From Paenibacillus sacheonensis (lineage in GTDB: Bacteria; Bacillota; Bacilli; Paenibacillales; Paenibacillaceae): DNA of 64,000 bases. Position 1 is the first letter of the stretch, and every line of letters starts with the position of its first letter. Made by a program: the position numbers and the translations under genes. Shown here piece by piece: positions 1 through 8,272 of the stretch. The DNA is taken from the NCBI RefSeq assembly GCF_009909195.1, contig NZ_JAAAMU010000002.1, positions 124,001 to 188,000 on the forward strand, in the 5' to 3' direction. The notes beneath the pieces are model-generated. The model had not been told where the DNA came from. It saw only the letters and a program-made list of their open reading frames with translations, and did no database searches.

Positions 1-1
1 T

Positions 2-55
2 ACGATTAAGTACGTGGAAGACGAAGAGGACGGCGGAGATTCGATCAAGCATTAG
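2..55 (+). CDS. C-terminal end of an upstream gene (partial)
   Basis: An open frame enters from the left edge and closes at the TAG at 53-55. The visible 17 residues are acidic (VEDEEDGGDSIKH at the end). The next gene starts 37 bases downstream with its own ribosome binding site, so a gene end here is plausible. The family cannot be recognised from so short a tail, and an accidental open frame is not excluded. Confidence 0.4.
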   Translation, partial: TIKYVEDEEDGGDSIKH

Positions 56-91
56 GAAGAACGGTCCACCTATCGATGAGGAGGGAAACCA

Positions 92-1078
92 ATGCAATAT
101 CGGCTATTAGGCCGCAGCGGGCTCGCGGTTTCGGAACTATGCCTGGGCACGATGACCTTCGGCAATACGACAAGCGAATCGGATTCCATCGCGATGATGC
201 ATGATTTTCTCGACAGGGGCGGGAACTTCCTGGATACCGCCAACGTATATGTACAAGGCCGCTCGGAAACGATCGTGGGCAAAGCGATCAAGAACAGGCG
301 ATCGGATGTCGTGCTTGCCACGAAAGTCCGGTTCATGACCGGCGAGCATCCGAACAGCGGCGGCGTCTCGCGCAAGCATATCATGGATGCGGTCGAAGCG
401 AGCCTGAAGCGGCTGGATACCGATTATATCGACCTCTACCAAGTTCATGTATGGGATCATGCAACGCCGATCGAAGAAACGATGCGCGCACTGGATGATC
501 TGATTACGGCAGGGAAAGTGCGATATATCGGCTGTTCGAATTTCTTTGCATGGCAGCTCATGAAGTCGCTTGCTGTCAGCGACCGCAATCATTATGCCCG
601 CTTTATATCCATTCAGCCGCAATACAGCCTTGTCAGCAGGGAAATGGACCGCGAGATGCTGTCTCTCTGCCTCGAGGAAAATGTCGGCATCATTCCATGG
701 GCTCCGCTTGGCGGAGGCTTCCTAACGGGGCGCTATTCCAATGAAGAACCGACAGCCGGACGGTTAACGGCGAAGCAAGGAGAGAGCTCCTGGGCTCTTC
801 GGGCGACGGAGAAGAATTTCGCGATTCTCGAAGCGGTGCGAGCTGCCGCCGAAAGATTGGACAAGACGCCATCGCAAGTGGCATTAGCTTGGCTGCTGCG
901 TCGTGAGGGCATCACCTCTCCGATCTTCGGCGCAAGCACGCTGGCGCAATACGAAGACAATATGGGTGCCATTGGCTGGACAATGCCGGACGAGGTGTGG
1001 CAGACGTTGAACGAAGTCAGCGCATTGCCTAGCGAATACCCGAACCGGTTTATCGCGAAGTTCGCCCGGCCGTTTTAA
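92..1078 (+). CDS. Aldo/keto reductase family oxidoreductase
   Basis: A 328-residue NADPH-dependent aldo/keto reductase, expected to be a soluble TIM barrel that reduces carbonyl compounds. The catalytic tetrad is visible: D48 and Y53 (LDTANVY), K78 (LATKVR) and H119 (YQVHVWD). The C-terminal cofactor region carries the family-type GAST and LNEVS stretches. Length is normal. The ATG at 92 follows a GAGGAGGG ribosome binding site. It resembles the general stress/YghZ-like group, but the substrate cannot be read from sequence. Confidence 0.92.
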   Translation: MQYRLLGRSGLAVSELCLGTMTFGNTTSESDSIAMMHDFLDRGGNFLDTANVYVQGRSETIVGKAIKNRRSDVVLATKVRFMTGEHPNSGGVSRKHIMDAVEASLKRLDTDYIDLYQVHVWDHATPIEETMRALDDLITAGKVRYIGCSNFFAWQLMKSLAVSDRNHYARFISIQPQYSLVSREMDREMLSLCLEENVGIIPWAPLGGGFLTGRYSNEEPTAGRLTAKQGESSWALRATEKNFAILEAVRAAAERLDKTPSQVALAWLLRREGITSPIFGASTLAQYEDNMGAIGWTMPDEVWQTLNEVSALPSEYPNRFIAKFARPF

Positions 1079-1129
1079 CGGAACCATTGCAAGATGAGAA
1101 AGGCTTGAGCATGTTAAGGGGGATCAACC

Positions 1130-1651
1130 GTGTCGAGATCGTGGCAGCGTAAAGTACAGAAAAATCAAGAGCAAATTAACAAGCAGCGCAAGAAACACGG
1201 GCAAAGTCCGCTGATGGCGGCAAAATCCAGCAAAGAGGGTCTCGATACGTATCGGGGCCGCAGTTATCTGATGCCGGCCTTTTTGCTGCTCTTCATCTTG
1301 TTCTACGTCATCGTAACCGTCACTTCGAAGGAATTCAAGCCGGACGACACGATGTTCTGGGTGACAATCGGGCTGTATATCTTGCTCGCTGGCGTGTTCA
1401 CGCTGCGCAGGCCGTATCTGTCCGTGGGCCGCGACTTCGTGCGTTCCCGCCGGATGACAGGGGACCGCGACGTGAACGTTTCCAATATTAAGGGGATTAC
1501 CTCTCAGAAGGGATACGTCATCATCGAGCAGCACAAAGGCGGCAATTGGGTTTACTCCCGCGTCATGAACCGTTACCCGACCGAGGTCATGGCGGTTCGT
1601 CTGAAAGCTTTCGCGGAACAGCACGGAATACCGTTTACCGAAAAACAATAA
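1130..1651 (+). CDS. Small two-TM membrane protein, unknown function
   Basis: 173 residues starting at GTG 1130, preceded by AAGGGGG at a good distance. The first 35 residues are strongly basic and hydrophilic. Two membrane spans follow (about 45-65 and 75-93), then a basic soluble tail of about 75 residues. This puts both ends on the same side of the membrane, probably the cytoplasm. It sits 50 bp after the reductase gene and 20 bp before a HAD phosphatase, so the three may be co-transcribed. I do not recognise the family. Confidence 0.75.
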   Translation: MSRSWQRKVQKNQEQINKQRKKHGQSPLMAAKSSKEGLDTYRGRSYLMPAFLLLFILFYVIVTVTSKEFKPDDTMFWVTIGLYILLAGVFTLRRPYLSVGRDFVRSRRMTGDRDVNVSNIKGITSQKGYVIIEQHKGGNWVYSRVMNRYPTEVMAVRLKAFAEQHGIPFTEKQ

Positions 1652-1672
1652 GAGTGGAGTGCACGAGAGACC

Positions 1673-2458
1673 ATGGCTAAACAAGCAGTTCTGTTCGATT
1701 TGGATGATACGCTGTTGTGGGATGACCGCAGCGTGCAGGAAGCGTTCGACGCGACCTGCGAGGCGGGCGCCGCTCAAACCGGCGTAGATGCGAAAGCGTT
1801 GGAAGAAGCAGTTCGCCGCGAGGCTCGCGGGCTTTATGAATCGTATGAGACTTTCCCGTTCACCAAGATGATCGGCATCAACCCGTTCGAGGGACTGTGG
1901 GCGAATTTCCTTGAGGGGGAGCAGGAAGAATTCCGCAAGCTTCAGCAGCTGGCACCCGGTTACCGCAAGGATGCTTGGACGCGCGGGCTGCTGGCTCTCG
2001 GCATCGATAACGAAGCGCTGGGTGCGCAGCTGGCCGAGCAATTCCCGGCTGAACGCCGCAAGCGTCCTTACGTTTACGAAGAAACGTTCGCCGTGCTGGA
2101 CAAGCTCAAGGGCAGCTTCAAGCTGCTGCTGCTGACCAACGGCTCCCCGGATCTGCAGCGCGAGAAGCTGGCCGGCGTTCCTGACATCGTCCCTTACTTC
2201 GACCATATCATCATTTCCGGCGAATTCGGGAAAGGCAAGCCATCCGCGGATATCTTCCGTCATGCCTTGGAGAAGCTCGGCATCGAGCCTGAGCACGGCA
2301 TCATGGTCGGCGACAAGCTGACAACGGATATCCTCGGAGCCAATACGATCGGCATGACGTCGGTGTGGGTGAACCGGCACGGCATGAAGCGTTCCGATGA
2401 AATCATTCCTACGCATGAAATCAAGCATTTGGAAGAGCTGTTACCGCTGTTAGCGTAA
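1673..2458 (+). CDS. HAD superfamily hydrolase (phosphatase-like)
   Basis: 261 residues with the four HAD motifs in order: FDLDDTLLW near the N-terminus (nucleophile Asp at residue 9), LLTNGSPD (motif II Thr), GKGKPSAD (motif III Lys) and VGDKLTTDI (motif IV acidic pair). The roughly 100-residue helical insert after motif I is a C1 cap typical of YjjG/HAD-IA nucleotidases and small-molecule phosphatases. The substrate is not deducible. A strong bidirectional terminator follows about 90 bp later and ends this three-gene set. Confidence 0.88.
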   Translation: MAKQAVLFDLDDTLLWDDRSVQEAFDATCEAGAAQTGVDAKALEEAVRREARGLYESYETFPFTKMIGINPFEGLWANFLEGEQEEFRKLQQLAPGYRKDAWTRGLLALGIDNEALGAQLAEQFPAERRKRPYVYEETFAVLDKLKGSFKLLLLTNGSPDLQREKLAGVPDIVPYFDHIIISGEFGKGKPSADIFRHALEKLGIEPEHGIMVGDKLTTDILGANTIGMTSVWVNRHGMKRSDEIIPTHEIKHLEELLPLLA

Positions 2459-2545
2459 GCCTTTATGCTGCTATGCTCCCTTGCTGCGGTTGCAAAATTG
2501 TTCTATATGCACAGGGGCTAGCTAATCATTACGGATTCAACAACA

Positions 2546-2592
2546 AATAAAAGGAGACCTATCTAACGACAGGTCTCCTTTTATTTCTGTTT
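2546..2592. terminator. Rho-independent terminator, 15-bp perfect stem
   Basis: AATAAAAGGAGACCT (2546-2560) pairs perfectly with AGGTCTCCTTTTATT (2571-2585) across a 10-nt loop, with A-rich and T-rich flanks on both sides. It can serve the plus-strand HAD gene and, less clearly, the minus-strand mtnD gene. Confidence 0.9.
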
Positions 2593-2599
2593 TTTAAAA

Positions 2600-2757
2600 T
2601 AGTGAGCGTTAGCGGGAAGTGACCGGAGGTCGGGATGAAGTCGTAGCAGCGTAAGCGGTCGCCTTTGCATCCGAATTTCAACCTTTAATGGTCTTATACA
2701 ATCAAAGAAATCCGGAGACAACAGCGAGCGAAGACACATTCCGACCGCAGGTCATGC
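2600..2757. other. Non-coding spacer with imperfect inverted repeats
   Basis: About 160 bp between the terminator and the mtnD stop hold no convincing gene. The sequence contains GCGTTAGCG, CGTAAGCG and a TCGGGATG/CATCCGA pair, a look I associate with dispersed intergenic repeats of Paenibacillus-type genomes. A loosely similar stretch lies at about 57395-57420. This is only a resemblance. Confidence 0.3.
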
Positions 2758-2759
2758 CC

Positions 2760-3296
2760 TTATGCGAACGAAGGATCCTCGATATTGTTCGCGACCCAAC
2801 CATCCTTCTCGATAAACAAGCGAACGGCAATGATTTCGCGATTGTCCATCAACGTGAAGAAATGCGCTTTGTTCTCCGGAACGGAGATCACGTCGCCGGC
2901 TTCCAGCTCGACGTCGAAGTAACCCGTCTGCTCGTCGCCCTTGATGATGAAGATGCCGCGTCCCGATACGATGCCGCGGATTTCGTCTTCCGTATGCGTA
3001 TGGATTTGCTCGAATTTCTTCAGCAGGTCTTCGATATTCGGCGTCGCGTCCGACAGGGTAATGACATCCCAGATTTGATAGCCGCGGCGTGCAGCCAAGT
3101 CGCGAATCTCGGAGTCGTACGTCGAGAGGACCGTGGCTTTCTCCTCGTCGTTCAGGACGAATTTGTTCTGTAGCTCGGCCGGGAGCTTAGCGGCATCCCA
3201 GTGTTCGTACAATACCTCTTGCTTGTCTAGAAACGCGCGGACGTTCTCTTCGCCGGAAATGCGTTCGTTCGTACTGCGAATACGGATTTCTGCCAT
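2760..3296 (-). CDS. mtnD: Acireductone dioxygenase (ARD)
   Basis: A 178-residue cupin that cleaves acireductone (1,2-dihydroxy-5-methylthiopentene) with O2, the penultimate step of the methionine salvage pathway. The metal ligands are all present: H99 and H101 (HTHTEDE), E105 and H145 (ENKAHFF). Fe2+ would give formate and 2-keto-4-methylthiobutyrate. Length matches the family. The gene stands alone, without other mtn genes nearby, and is divergent from metH, so two methionine-forming activities share an intergenic region. A good SigmaA-type promoter lies upstream on the minus strand. Confidence 0.95.
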   Translation of the reverse strand: MAEIRIRSTNERISGEENVRAFLDKQEVLYEHWDAAKLPAELQNKFVLNDEEKATVLSTYDSEIRDLAARRGYQIWDVITLSDATPNIEDLLKKFEQIHTHTEDEIRGIVSGRGIFIIKGDEQTGYFDVELEAGDVISVPENKAHFFTLMDNREIIAVRLFIEKDGWVANNIEDPSFA

Positions 3297-3342
3297 GTTT
3301 ATCCCCTGCTTTCAACTTCATTTCGTAATTCCGATAAGAATA

Positions 3343-3371
3343 ATTATAAAACAATTTGGCTGGTCTGTCGA
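3343..3371 (-). promoter_or_regulatory. Predicted SigmaA promoter of mtnD
   Basis: Read on the minus strand: TCGACA (-35, 3366-3371), 17-nt spacer, TATAAT (-10, 3343-3348). The transcript would begin about 40 nt before the mtnD ATG. The leader is too short for a SAM riboswitch. Confidence 0.65.
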
Positions 3372-3455
3372 CTGAGCGGCCGATGCGGGCCTGCAAGGTT
3401 GAAAATGCCTTTTCACAAGGGGCGAATTCTGATAGAGTATAAGGAAATGATTTTT

Positions 3456-3492
3456 AGCTGAACCTTGAGCGGGCCTTGATAAAGGTTCGGCT
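3456..3492 (+). promoter_or_regulatory. Hairpin in the metH 5' leader
   Basis: AGCTGAACCTT (3456-3466) can pair with AAGGTTCGGCT (3482-3492) with one mismatch, about 33 bp before the metH ATG. There is no T-run, so it is not a simple terminator. I see no conserved cobalamin or SAM riboswitch core in this leader. Confidence 0.35.
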
Positions 3493-3525
3493 TGCGAGCG
3501 GCAGCTTCGGAAGGGAAGTGCATCG

Positions 3526-6500
3526 ATGACGAAACCCACAATACAAGAAACGATGGCGAAACGCATATTGATTTTGGACGGCGCAATGGGAACGATGATC
3601 CAGCAGCGCGACTTGGGACCGGACGATTTTGGCGGCGAAGAGCTGGAGGGATGCAACGAAATGCTCGTGCTGACCCGGCCGGACGTCATTCAAGATATAC
3701 ATGAGGCGTATTTGGCCGCGGGCGCGGATATTCTCGAGACCAATACGTTCGGCGCAACGGGCGTCGTGCTGGCCGAATACGATATTCCGGAGAAAGCGCG
3801 CGAGATCAACCTCGCGGCAGCCAAGCTGGCGCGCGCCGCGGCGGATAAATTCTCGACGCCGGACAAGCCTAGATTCGTGGCGGGCGCGCTCGGTCCGACG
3901 ACGAAGACGCTGTCCGTTACGGGCGGGGTGACGTTCGATAAGCTCGTGGAAGATTATTACGAGCAGGCACTGGCGCTGATCGAGGGCGGCGTCGATGCCA
4001 TGCTGCTCGAGACCTCGCAGGATACGCTGAACGTCAAAGCCGGCACGATCGGCATTCACAAGGCATACGAGGAGACGGGCGTTACGCTGCCGCTCATGAT
4101 CTCGGGAACGATCGAGCCGATGGGCACGACGCTTGCAGGGCAGAACATCGAATCCTTCTACATCTCCCTGGAGCACATGAATCCGATTTCGATCGGTTTG
4201 AACTGCGCCACGGGCCCGGAATTCATGCGCGACCACATTCGTTCGTTGTCGGCAATTGCCCGTACGGCGGTCAGCTGTTATCCGAATGCGGGGTTGCCGG
4301 ACGAGAACGGCAACTATCATGAATCGCCTGCGTCGCTCGCGAAGAAGATCGCCGATTTCGCCGCGAACGGCTGGTTGAACATCGCCGGCGGCTGCTGCGG
4401 TACGACGCCGGAGCATATTCGCGCCATGGCCGAGACGCTTGCGAACTATGAGCCCCGTAAGCAGTACGGCGAGCATCCGCCTGCCGTTTCCGGTATCGAG
4501 ACCGTCTTCATCGAAGAGGACAACCGGCCGATCATGATCGGCGAACGGACGAATATTTCCGGTTCGCGCAAATTCAAGCGGCTGATCAAGGAAGAGAAGT
4601 TCGACGAAGCGTCCGAAATCGCCCGCGCCCAGGTAAAGGGCGGCGCGCATGTCATCGATATCAATCTGCAGGATACGGATATCGACGAAGAGTACGCGGT
4701 GCACCGGTTCCTGCCTGAAGTCGTGAAGAAGATCAAAGTACCGCTCATGCTCGATTCGACGTACGACCATATCATCGAGCTGGGGCTTAAATATTCGCAG
4801 GGCAAGGCGATTATCAACTCGATTAACCTCGAGGATGGCGAATCGAAGTTCGAGAAGATTTTGCCGCTCATTCATCGTTACGGCGCTGCGGTCGTCTGCA
4901 TTCTTATCGACGAGCGCGGGCAGGCGGTCTCGAGAGAAGCGAAGATGGAAGTGGCGACGCGTTCGTACGAGCTGCTGACGGAGAAGTACGGCATGCAGCC
5001 GGAGGATATTATTTTCGATCCGAATATGTTCCCGGTCGGTTCCGGCGATCCGCAATACATCGGCTCCGCGGTAGAGACGATCGAAGGAATCAAGATGATC
5101 AAGGCCAAATATCCGCGGGCGAAGACGATCCTCGGCTTGAGCAATATCTCCTTCGGCTTGCCGGATGCGGGCCGCGAAGTGCTGAACTCGGTGTATCTGT
5201 ACCACACCACGAAAGCCGGTCTCGACTACGCGATCGTCAACACGGAGAAGCTTGAGCGTTATGCGTCCATCCCGGAAGAAGAGCGCCGCTTGGCCGAAGA
5301 CCTCATCTATAACACGAACGACGAGACGCTTGCGGCGTTCGTCGCCGCTTTCCGCGAGAAGAAGGTCGAGAAGAAGGAGAAGGTATCCTCGCTGACGCTG
5401 GAGGAACGTCTCGGCTCGTACGTCGTGGAAGGCACGAAGGAAGGCTTGTATCCCGACCTCGACGAAGCGATGGGCAAGTATTCGCCGCTCGAAATCATTA
5501 ACGGGCCGCTGATGCGGGGGATGGAAGAAGTCGGCCGGTTGTTCAACAACAACGAGCTGATCGTCGCTGAGGTGCTGCAGAGCGCCGAAGTCATGAAGGC
5601 ATCGGTAACGTATCTGGAGCCTCATATGGAGAAGACGGAATCCGCGGTCAAAGGAAAAATCATCCTTGCGACCGTCAAAGGCGACGTGCACGATATCGGC
5701 AAAAACTTGGTTGAGATCATTTTGTCCAACAACGGCTACAAAATCATCAATCTGGGGATCAAGGTCCCGCCGGAGCAGTTGATCGAAGCCTACCGCAAAG
5801 AGCCGGTCGACGCGATCGGCTTGTCCGGACTGCTGGTCAAATCCGCGGCGCAAATGGTCGTGACGGCACAGGACTTGCGCAATGCCGGCATTGACGCGCC
5901 GATCATGGTCGGCGGCGCCGCGCTGACGCGGAAGTTCACGAAGACGCGGATCGGCCCCGAATATGACGGACTGGTTCTGTACGCGAAGGACGCGATGGAC
6001 GGCTTGGATATTGCCAACAAGCTGATGAATCCCGACATGCGCCTCGCGTACGAGGAAGAAATGGCCGCCTTCAAAGCGAACGGCGGCGTGGAAGAAGAAG
6101 AGAAGAAGCCGCTTCCCGAACTGACCCGGGCGGTGAAATCGAACGTATCCGCGGATGCGCCGGTATACATTCCGCCGGACCTCGAGCGCCACGTCCTGCG
6201 CAGCGTGCCGATTCCGCATATCGTGCCTTACGTGAACATGCAAATGCTGCTTGGCCATCACCTGGGACTGAAGGGCAACGTCGATGCCCTCCTCAAGGAA
6301 GGCAACGAGAAAGCAGTCAGTCTCAAAGCAACCGTAGACGCCCTGCTGGATGACGCGGCCAAAGGTGAATTGCAGGCGCATGGCATGTACCGTTTCTTCC
6401 CGGCCCAATCGTCGGGCAACGACATCATCGTCTACGATCCGCAGCAGCCGGGCGTGGAGATCAAACGCTTCACGTTCCCGCGGCAGCAGGTGGAGCCGTA

Positions 6501-6963
6501 TCTGTGCCTCGCGGATTTCTTGAAATCCGTTGACAGCGGTATAATGGATTACGTAGGATTCCTCGTCGTAACGGCAGGAGAAGGCGTCCGCGAGAAAGCG
6601 AGCGAGCTCAAGGATAAAGGCGACTATTTGCGCTCCCACGCCCTGCAGTCGGTGGCGCTCGAAGTCGCGGAAGCGATGGCCGAACGCGTCCATCATCTCA
6701 TGCGCGATACTTGGGGCTTCCCGGATCACCCGGAGATGACGATGAAGCAGCGCCACGGTGCCCGTTACCAAGGCATTCGCGTATCGTTCGGCTATCCGGC
6801 TTGCCCGAATCTCGAGGACCAAGGACCGTTATTCGAGCTCATGCATCCGGAAGACATCGGCGTGCAGTTAACCGAGGGCTTCATGATGGAACCGGAGGCA
6901 TCGGTATCCGCAATGGTGTTCTCGCATCCGGAAGCGCAATATTTCAACGTAGAAAAAGCATAA
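3526..6963 (+). CDS. metH: Cobalamin-dependent methionine synthase
   Basis: 1145 residues with all modules of B12-dependent methionine synthase, which moves the methyl group of 5-methyl-THF to homocysteine. The homocysteine domain (about 1-320) has zinc-binding cysteines in LNCATG and GGCCGTTPEH. The pterin-binding barrel (about 335-600) contains ERTNISGSRKF. The cap and B12-binding region carries the base-off signature DVHDIGKN (D720-x-H722-x-x-G). The C-terminal reactivation domain (about 890-1145) binds SAM. The ATG at 3526 follows GGAAGGGAAG. The length is slightly short of E. coli MetH (about 1227) but no module is missing. Confidence 0.97.
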   Translation: MTKPTIQETMAKRILILDGAMGTMIQQRDLGPDDFGGEELEGCNEMLVLTRPDVIQDIHEAYLAAGADILETNTFGATGVVLAEYDIPEKAREINLAAAKLARAAADKFSTPDKPRFVAGALGPTTKTLSVTGGVTFDKLVEDYYEQALALIEGGVDAMLLETSQDTLNVKAGTIGIHKAYEETGVTLPLMISGTIEPMGTTLAGQNIESFYISLEHMNPISIGLNCATGPEFMRDHIRSLSAIARTAVSCYPNAGLPDENGNYHESPASLAKKIADFAANGWLNIAGGCCGTTPEHIRAMAETLANYEPRKQYGEHPPAVSGIETVFIEEDNRPIMIGERTNISGSRKFKRLIKEEKFDEASEIARAQVKGGAHVIDINLQDTDIDEEYAVHRFLPEVVKKIKVPLMLDSTYDHIIELGLKYSQGKAIINSINLEDGESKFEKILPLIHRYGAAVVCILIDERGQAVSREAKMEVATRSYELLTEKYGMQPEDIIFDPNMFPVGSGDPQYIGSAVETIEGIKMIKAKYPRAKTILGLSNISFGLPDAGREVLNSVYLYHTTKAGLDYAIVNTEKLERYASIPEEERRLAEDLIYNTNDETLAAFVAAFREKKVEKKEKVSSLTLEERLGSYVVEGTKEGLYPDLDEAMGKYSPLEIINGPLMRGMEEVGRLFNNNELIVAEVLQSAEVMKASVTYLEPHMEKTESAVKGKIILATVKGDVHDIGKNLVEIILSNNGYKIINLGIKVPPEQLIEAYRKEPVDAIGLSGLLVKSAAQMVVTAQDLRNAGIDAPIMVGGAALTRKFTKTRIGPEYDGLVLYAKDAMDGLDIANKLMNPDMRLAYEEEMAAFKANGGVEEEEKKPLPELTRAVKSNVSADAPVYIPPDLERHVLRSVPIPHIVPYVNMQMLLGHHLGLKGNVDALLKEGNEKAVSLKATVDALLDDAAKGELQAHGMYRFFPAQSSGNDIIVYDPQQPGVEIKRFTFPRQQVEPYLCLADFLKSVDSGIMDYVGFLVVTAGEGVREKASELKDKGDYLRSHALQSVALEVAEAMAERVHHLMRDTWGFPDHPEMTMKQRHGARYQGIRVSFGYPACPNLEDQGPLFELMHPEDIGVQLTEGFMMEPEASVSAMVFSHPEAQYFNVEKA

Positions 6964-6977
6964 GCCGAAAGTTGGCG

Positions 6978-7024
6978 TACCCTCCAGAGCATGGTATGAA
7001 CCGTGCCCTTTGGAGGGTATTGTT
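6978..7024 (+). terminator. Terminator after metH
   Basis: TACCCTCCA (6978-6986) pairs with TGGAGGGTA (7011-7019), with additional imperfect pairing inside and a weak T-rich tail (TTGTTAT). Confidence 0.65.
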
Positions 7025-7139
7025 ATAAGTATTGCAGATCGAGCTTGCCGTATTGATAATCGTGTCAGACGTATGGAACAGCAGTTTTGGAGTATCGAAA
7101 ATCCGATATCGCAATTCGCATAGGAATGGAGGAGACGAC

Positions 7140-8081
7140 GTGCATCTTACGTTTCTCGGCACCAGCGCAGGCAGGCCGACCAGAACCCGCAACGTCACAT
7201 CGATCGCCCTGTCGCTGCCCGAACCGCAATGCGCCTTCTGGTTGTTCGATGCCGGCGAGGGCACGCAGCATCGCATGCTCGGCACCAAGCTCAAGCTGAA
7301 CAAGCTGGAGCGAATCTTCATCACGCACATGCATGGCGATCATATTAATGGCCTGCCGGGCCTGCTCAGCAGCAGGAGCTATTTTGAAGGCGCGGGTCCG
7401 CTGGCGATCTATGGCCCGACCGGCCTGAGCAGTTACTTGAACGGCATCTTCGAGTTGACCGGCGTGCATCTGAATTATGAGCTGAACGTCATCGAAATCA
7501 GCGCGGGCGAGGTCGTCGCCGACGACCGGTATATCGTGGAAGCCGCAGAGCTTCAGCACCGCATGCCTTGCTTCGGCTACCGGATTACGGAACGGCCGCA
7601 GTTCGGTCAGCTCAACTTGCGCCGGCTGGCGGAGTTGAACGTTCCGCCGGGACCTTGGTACGGCAGGCTGAAGCGAGGCGAGGATGTCGCGCTCCAGGAT
7701 GGGCGGACGATCAGGGCATCCGATGTCGTCGGCGATATGCAGCCGGGGCGCGTCGTTACGATTCTGGGCGACACCCGTCCTTGCGGGAACGCGGTCCTGC
7801 TTGCGAAGCAGGCGGATCTGCTCGTTCACGAAGCGACGTTTGCGGGAGGGCTCGAAGAAAAGGCTGCCTCGTACGGCCATTCGACGTTCGCGCAAGCAGC
7901 GGAAACCGCCAGGGACGCGGGAGCGAAGCGGATGATCGTGACTCACTTCAGCTCTCGGTACGACGACGAGCAGGTGGCTGAACTGGCGAACGGCGTGAAA
8001 GAAATTTTTGCGGGGATCGAGCCTGCCGTGGAAATGATCGATTTTCACGTGTCTAAACCTTCACGAACGTCAGAAGGTTGA
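7140..8081 (+). CDS. rnz: Ribonuclease Z (tRNase Z)
   Basis: A 313-residue metallo-beta-lactamase-fold endonuclease that trims tRNA 3' trailers. It opens with the family start (V)HLTFLGTSAGRPT and has the zinc motif THMHGDHINGLPGLL. Further ligands lie in GDTRPC and VTHFSSRY. I place the start at GTG 7140, preceded by GGAGGAG at 7128-7134, not at the earlier in-frame ATG at 7032, because the family N-terminus coincides with this GTG. Confidence 0.95.
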   Translation: MHLTFLGTSAGRPTRTRNVTSIALSLPEPQCAFWLFDAGEGTQHRMLGTKLKLNKLERIFITHMHGDHINGLPGLLSSRSYFEGAGPLAIYGPTGLSSYLNGIFELTGVHLNYELNVIEISAGEVVADDRYIVEAAELQHRMPCFGYRITERPQFGQLNLRRLAELNVPPGPWYGRLKRGEDVALQDGRTIRASDVVGDMQPGRVVTILGDTRPCGNAVLLAKQADLLVHEATFAGGLEEKAASYGHSTFAQAAETARDAGAKRMIVTHFSSRYDDEQVAELANGVKEIFAGIEPAVEMIDFHVSKPSRTSEG

Positions 8082-8147
8082 GCATTCCGTTACTGGATAG
8101 TTGCAGCGCTATGAACCGACTAGGGTTGCGCCCTCGGATAGGAGTCG

Positions 8148-8177
8148 AAGCCATTCGGCCCGTTCGGGGGCTTTTTT
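8148..8177 (+). terminator. Terminator after rnz
   Basis: AAGCC near 8149 pairs with GGCTT before a run of six T, with a GCCCGTTCGGGGGC core. Confidence 0.7.
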
Positions 8178-8226
8178 GCGTGCCGGTTCACCGCTGCCGT
8201 GCTTTTTTGACTTCTCGCTAGTCAAG

Positions 8227-8240
8227 CGAACAGATATTCG
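8227..8240 (+). promoter_or_regulatory. Candidate LexA (SOS) box before mrfA
   Basis: CGAACAGATATTCG differs from the Gram-positive LexA consensus CGAACRNRYGTTYC at two positions, one of them in the core (ATTC for GTTC). It is symmetric, lies 33 bp before the mrfA start, and follows a TTGACT at 8207-8212. Placement suits repression, but the core mismatch makes the call tentative. Confidence 0.4.
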
Positions 8241-8272
8241 CTAAAATGGTGCATATAAGAGGTGAGCCGTTT

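Noticed and set aside
3297-3525. SAM or cobalamin riboswitch between mtnD and metH
   Set aside because: No conserved core sequences are present on either strand; only a simple hairpin is seen.
3454-6822. 1122-residue open frame on the minus strand opposite metH
   Set aside because: It mirrors the metH coding frame, has no ribosome binding site or recognisable domain, and metH is certain.
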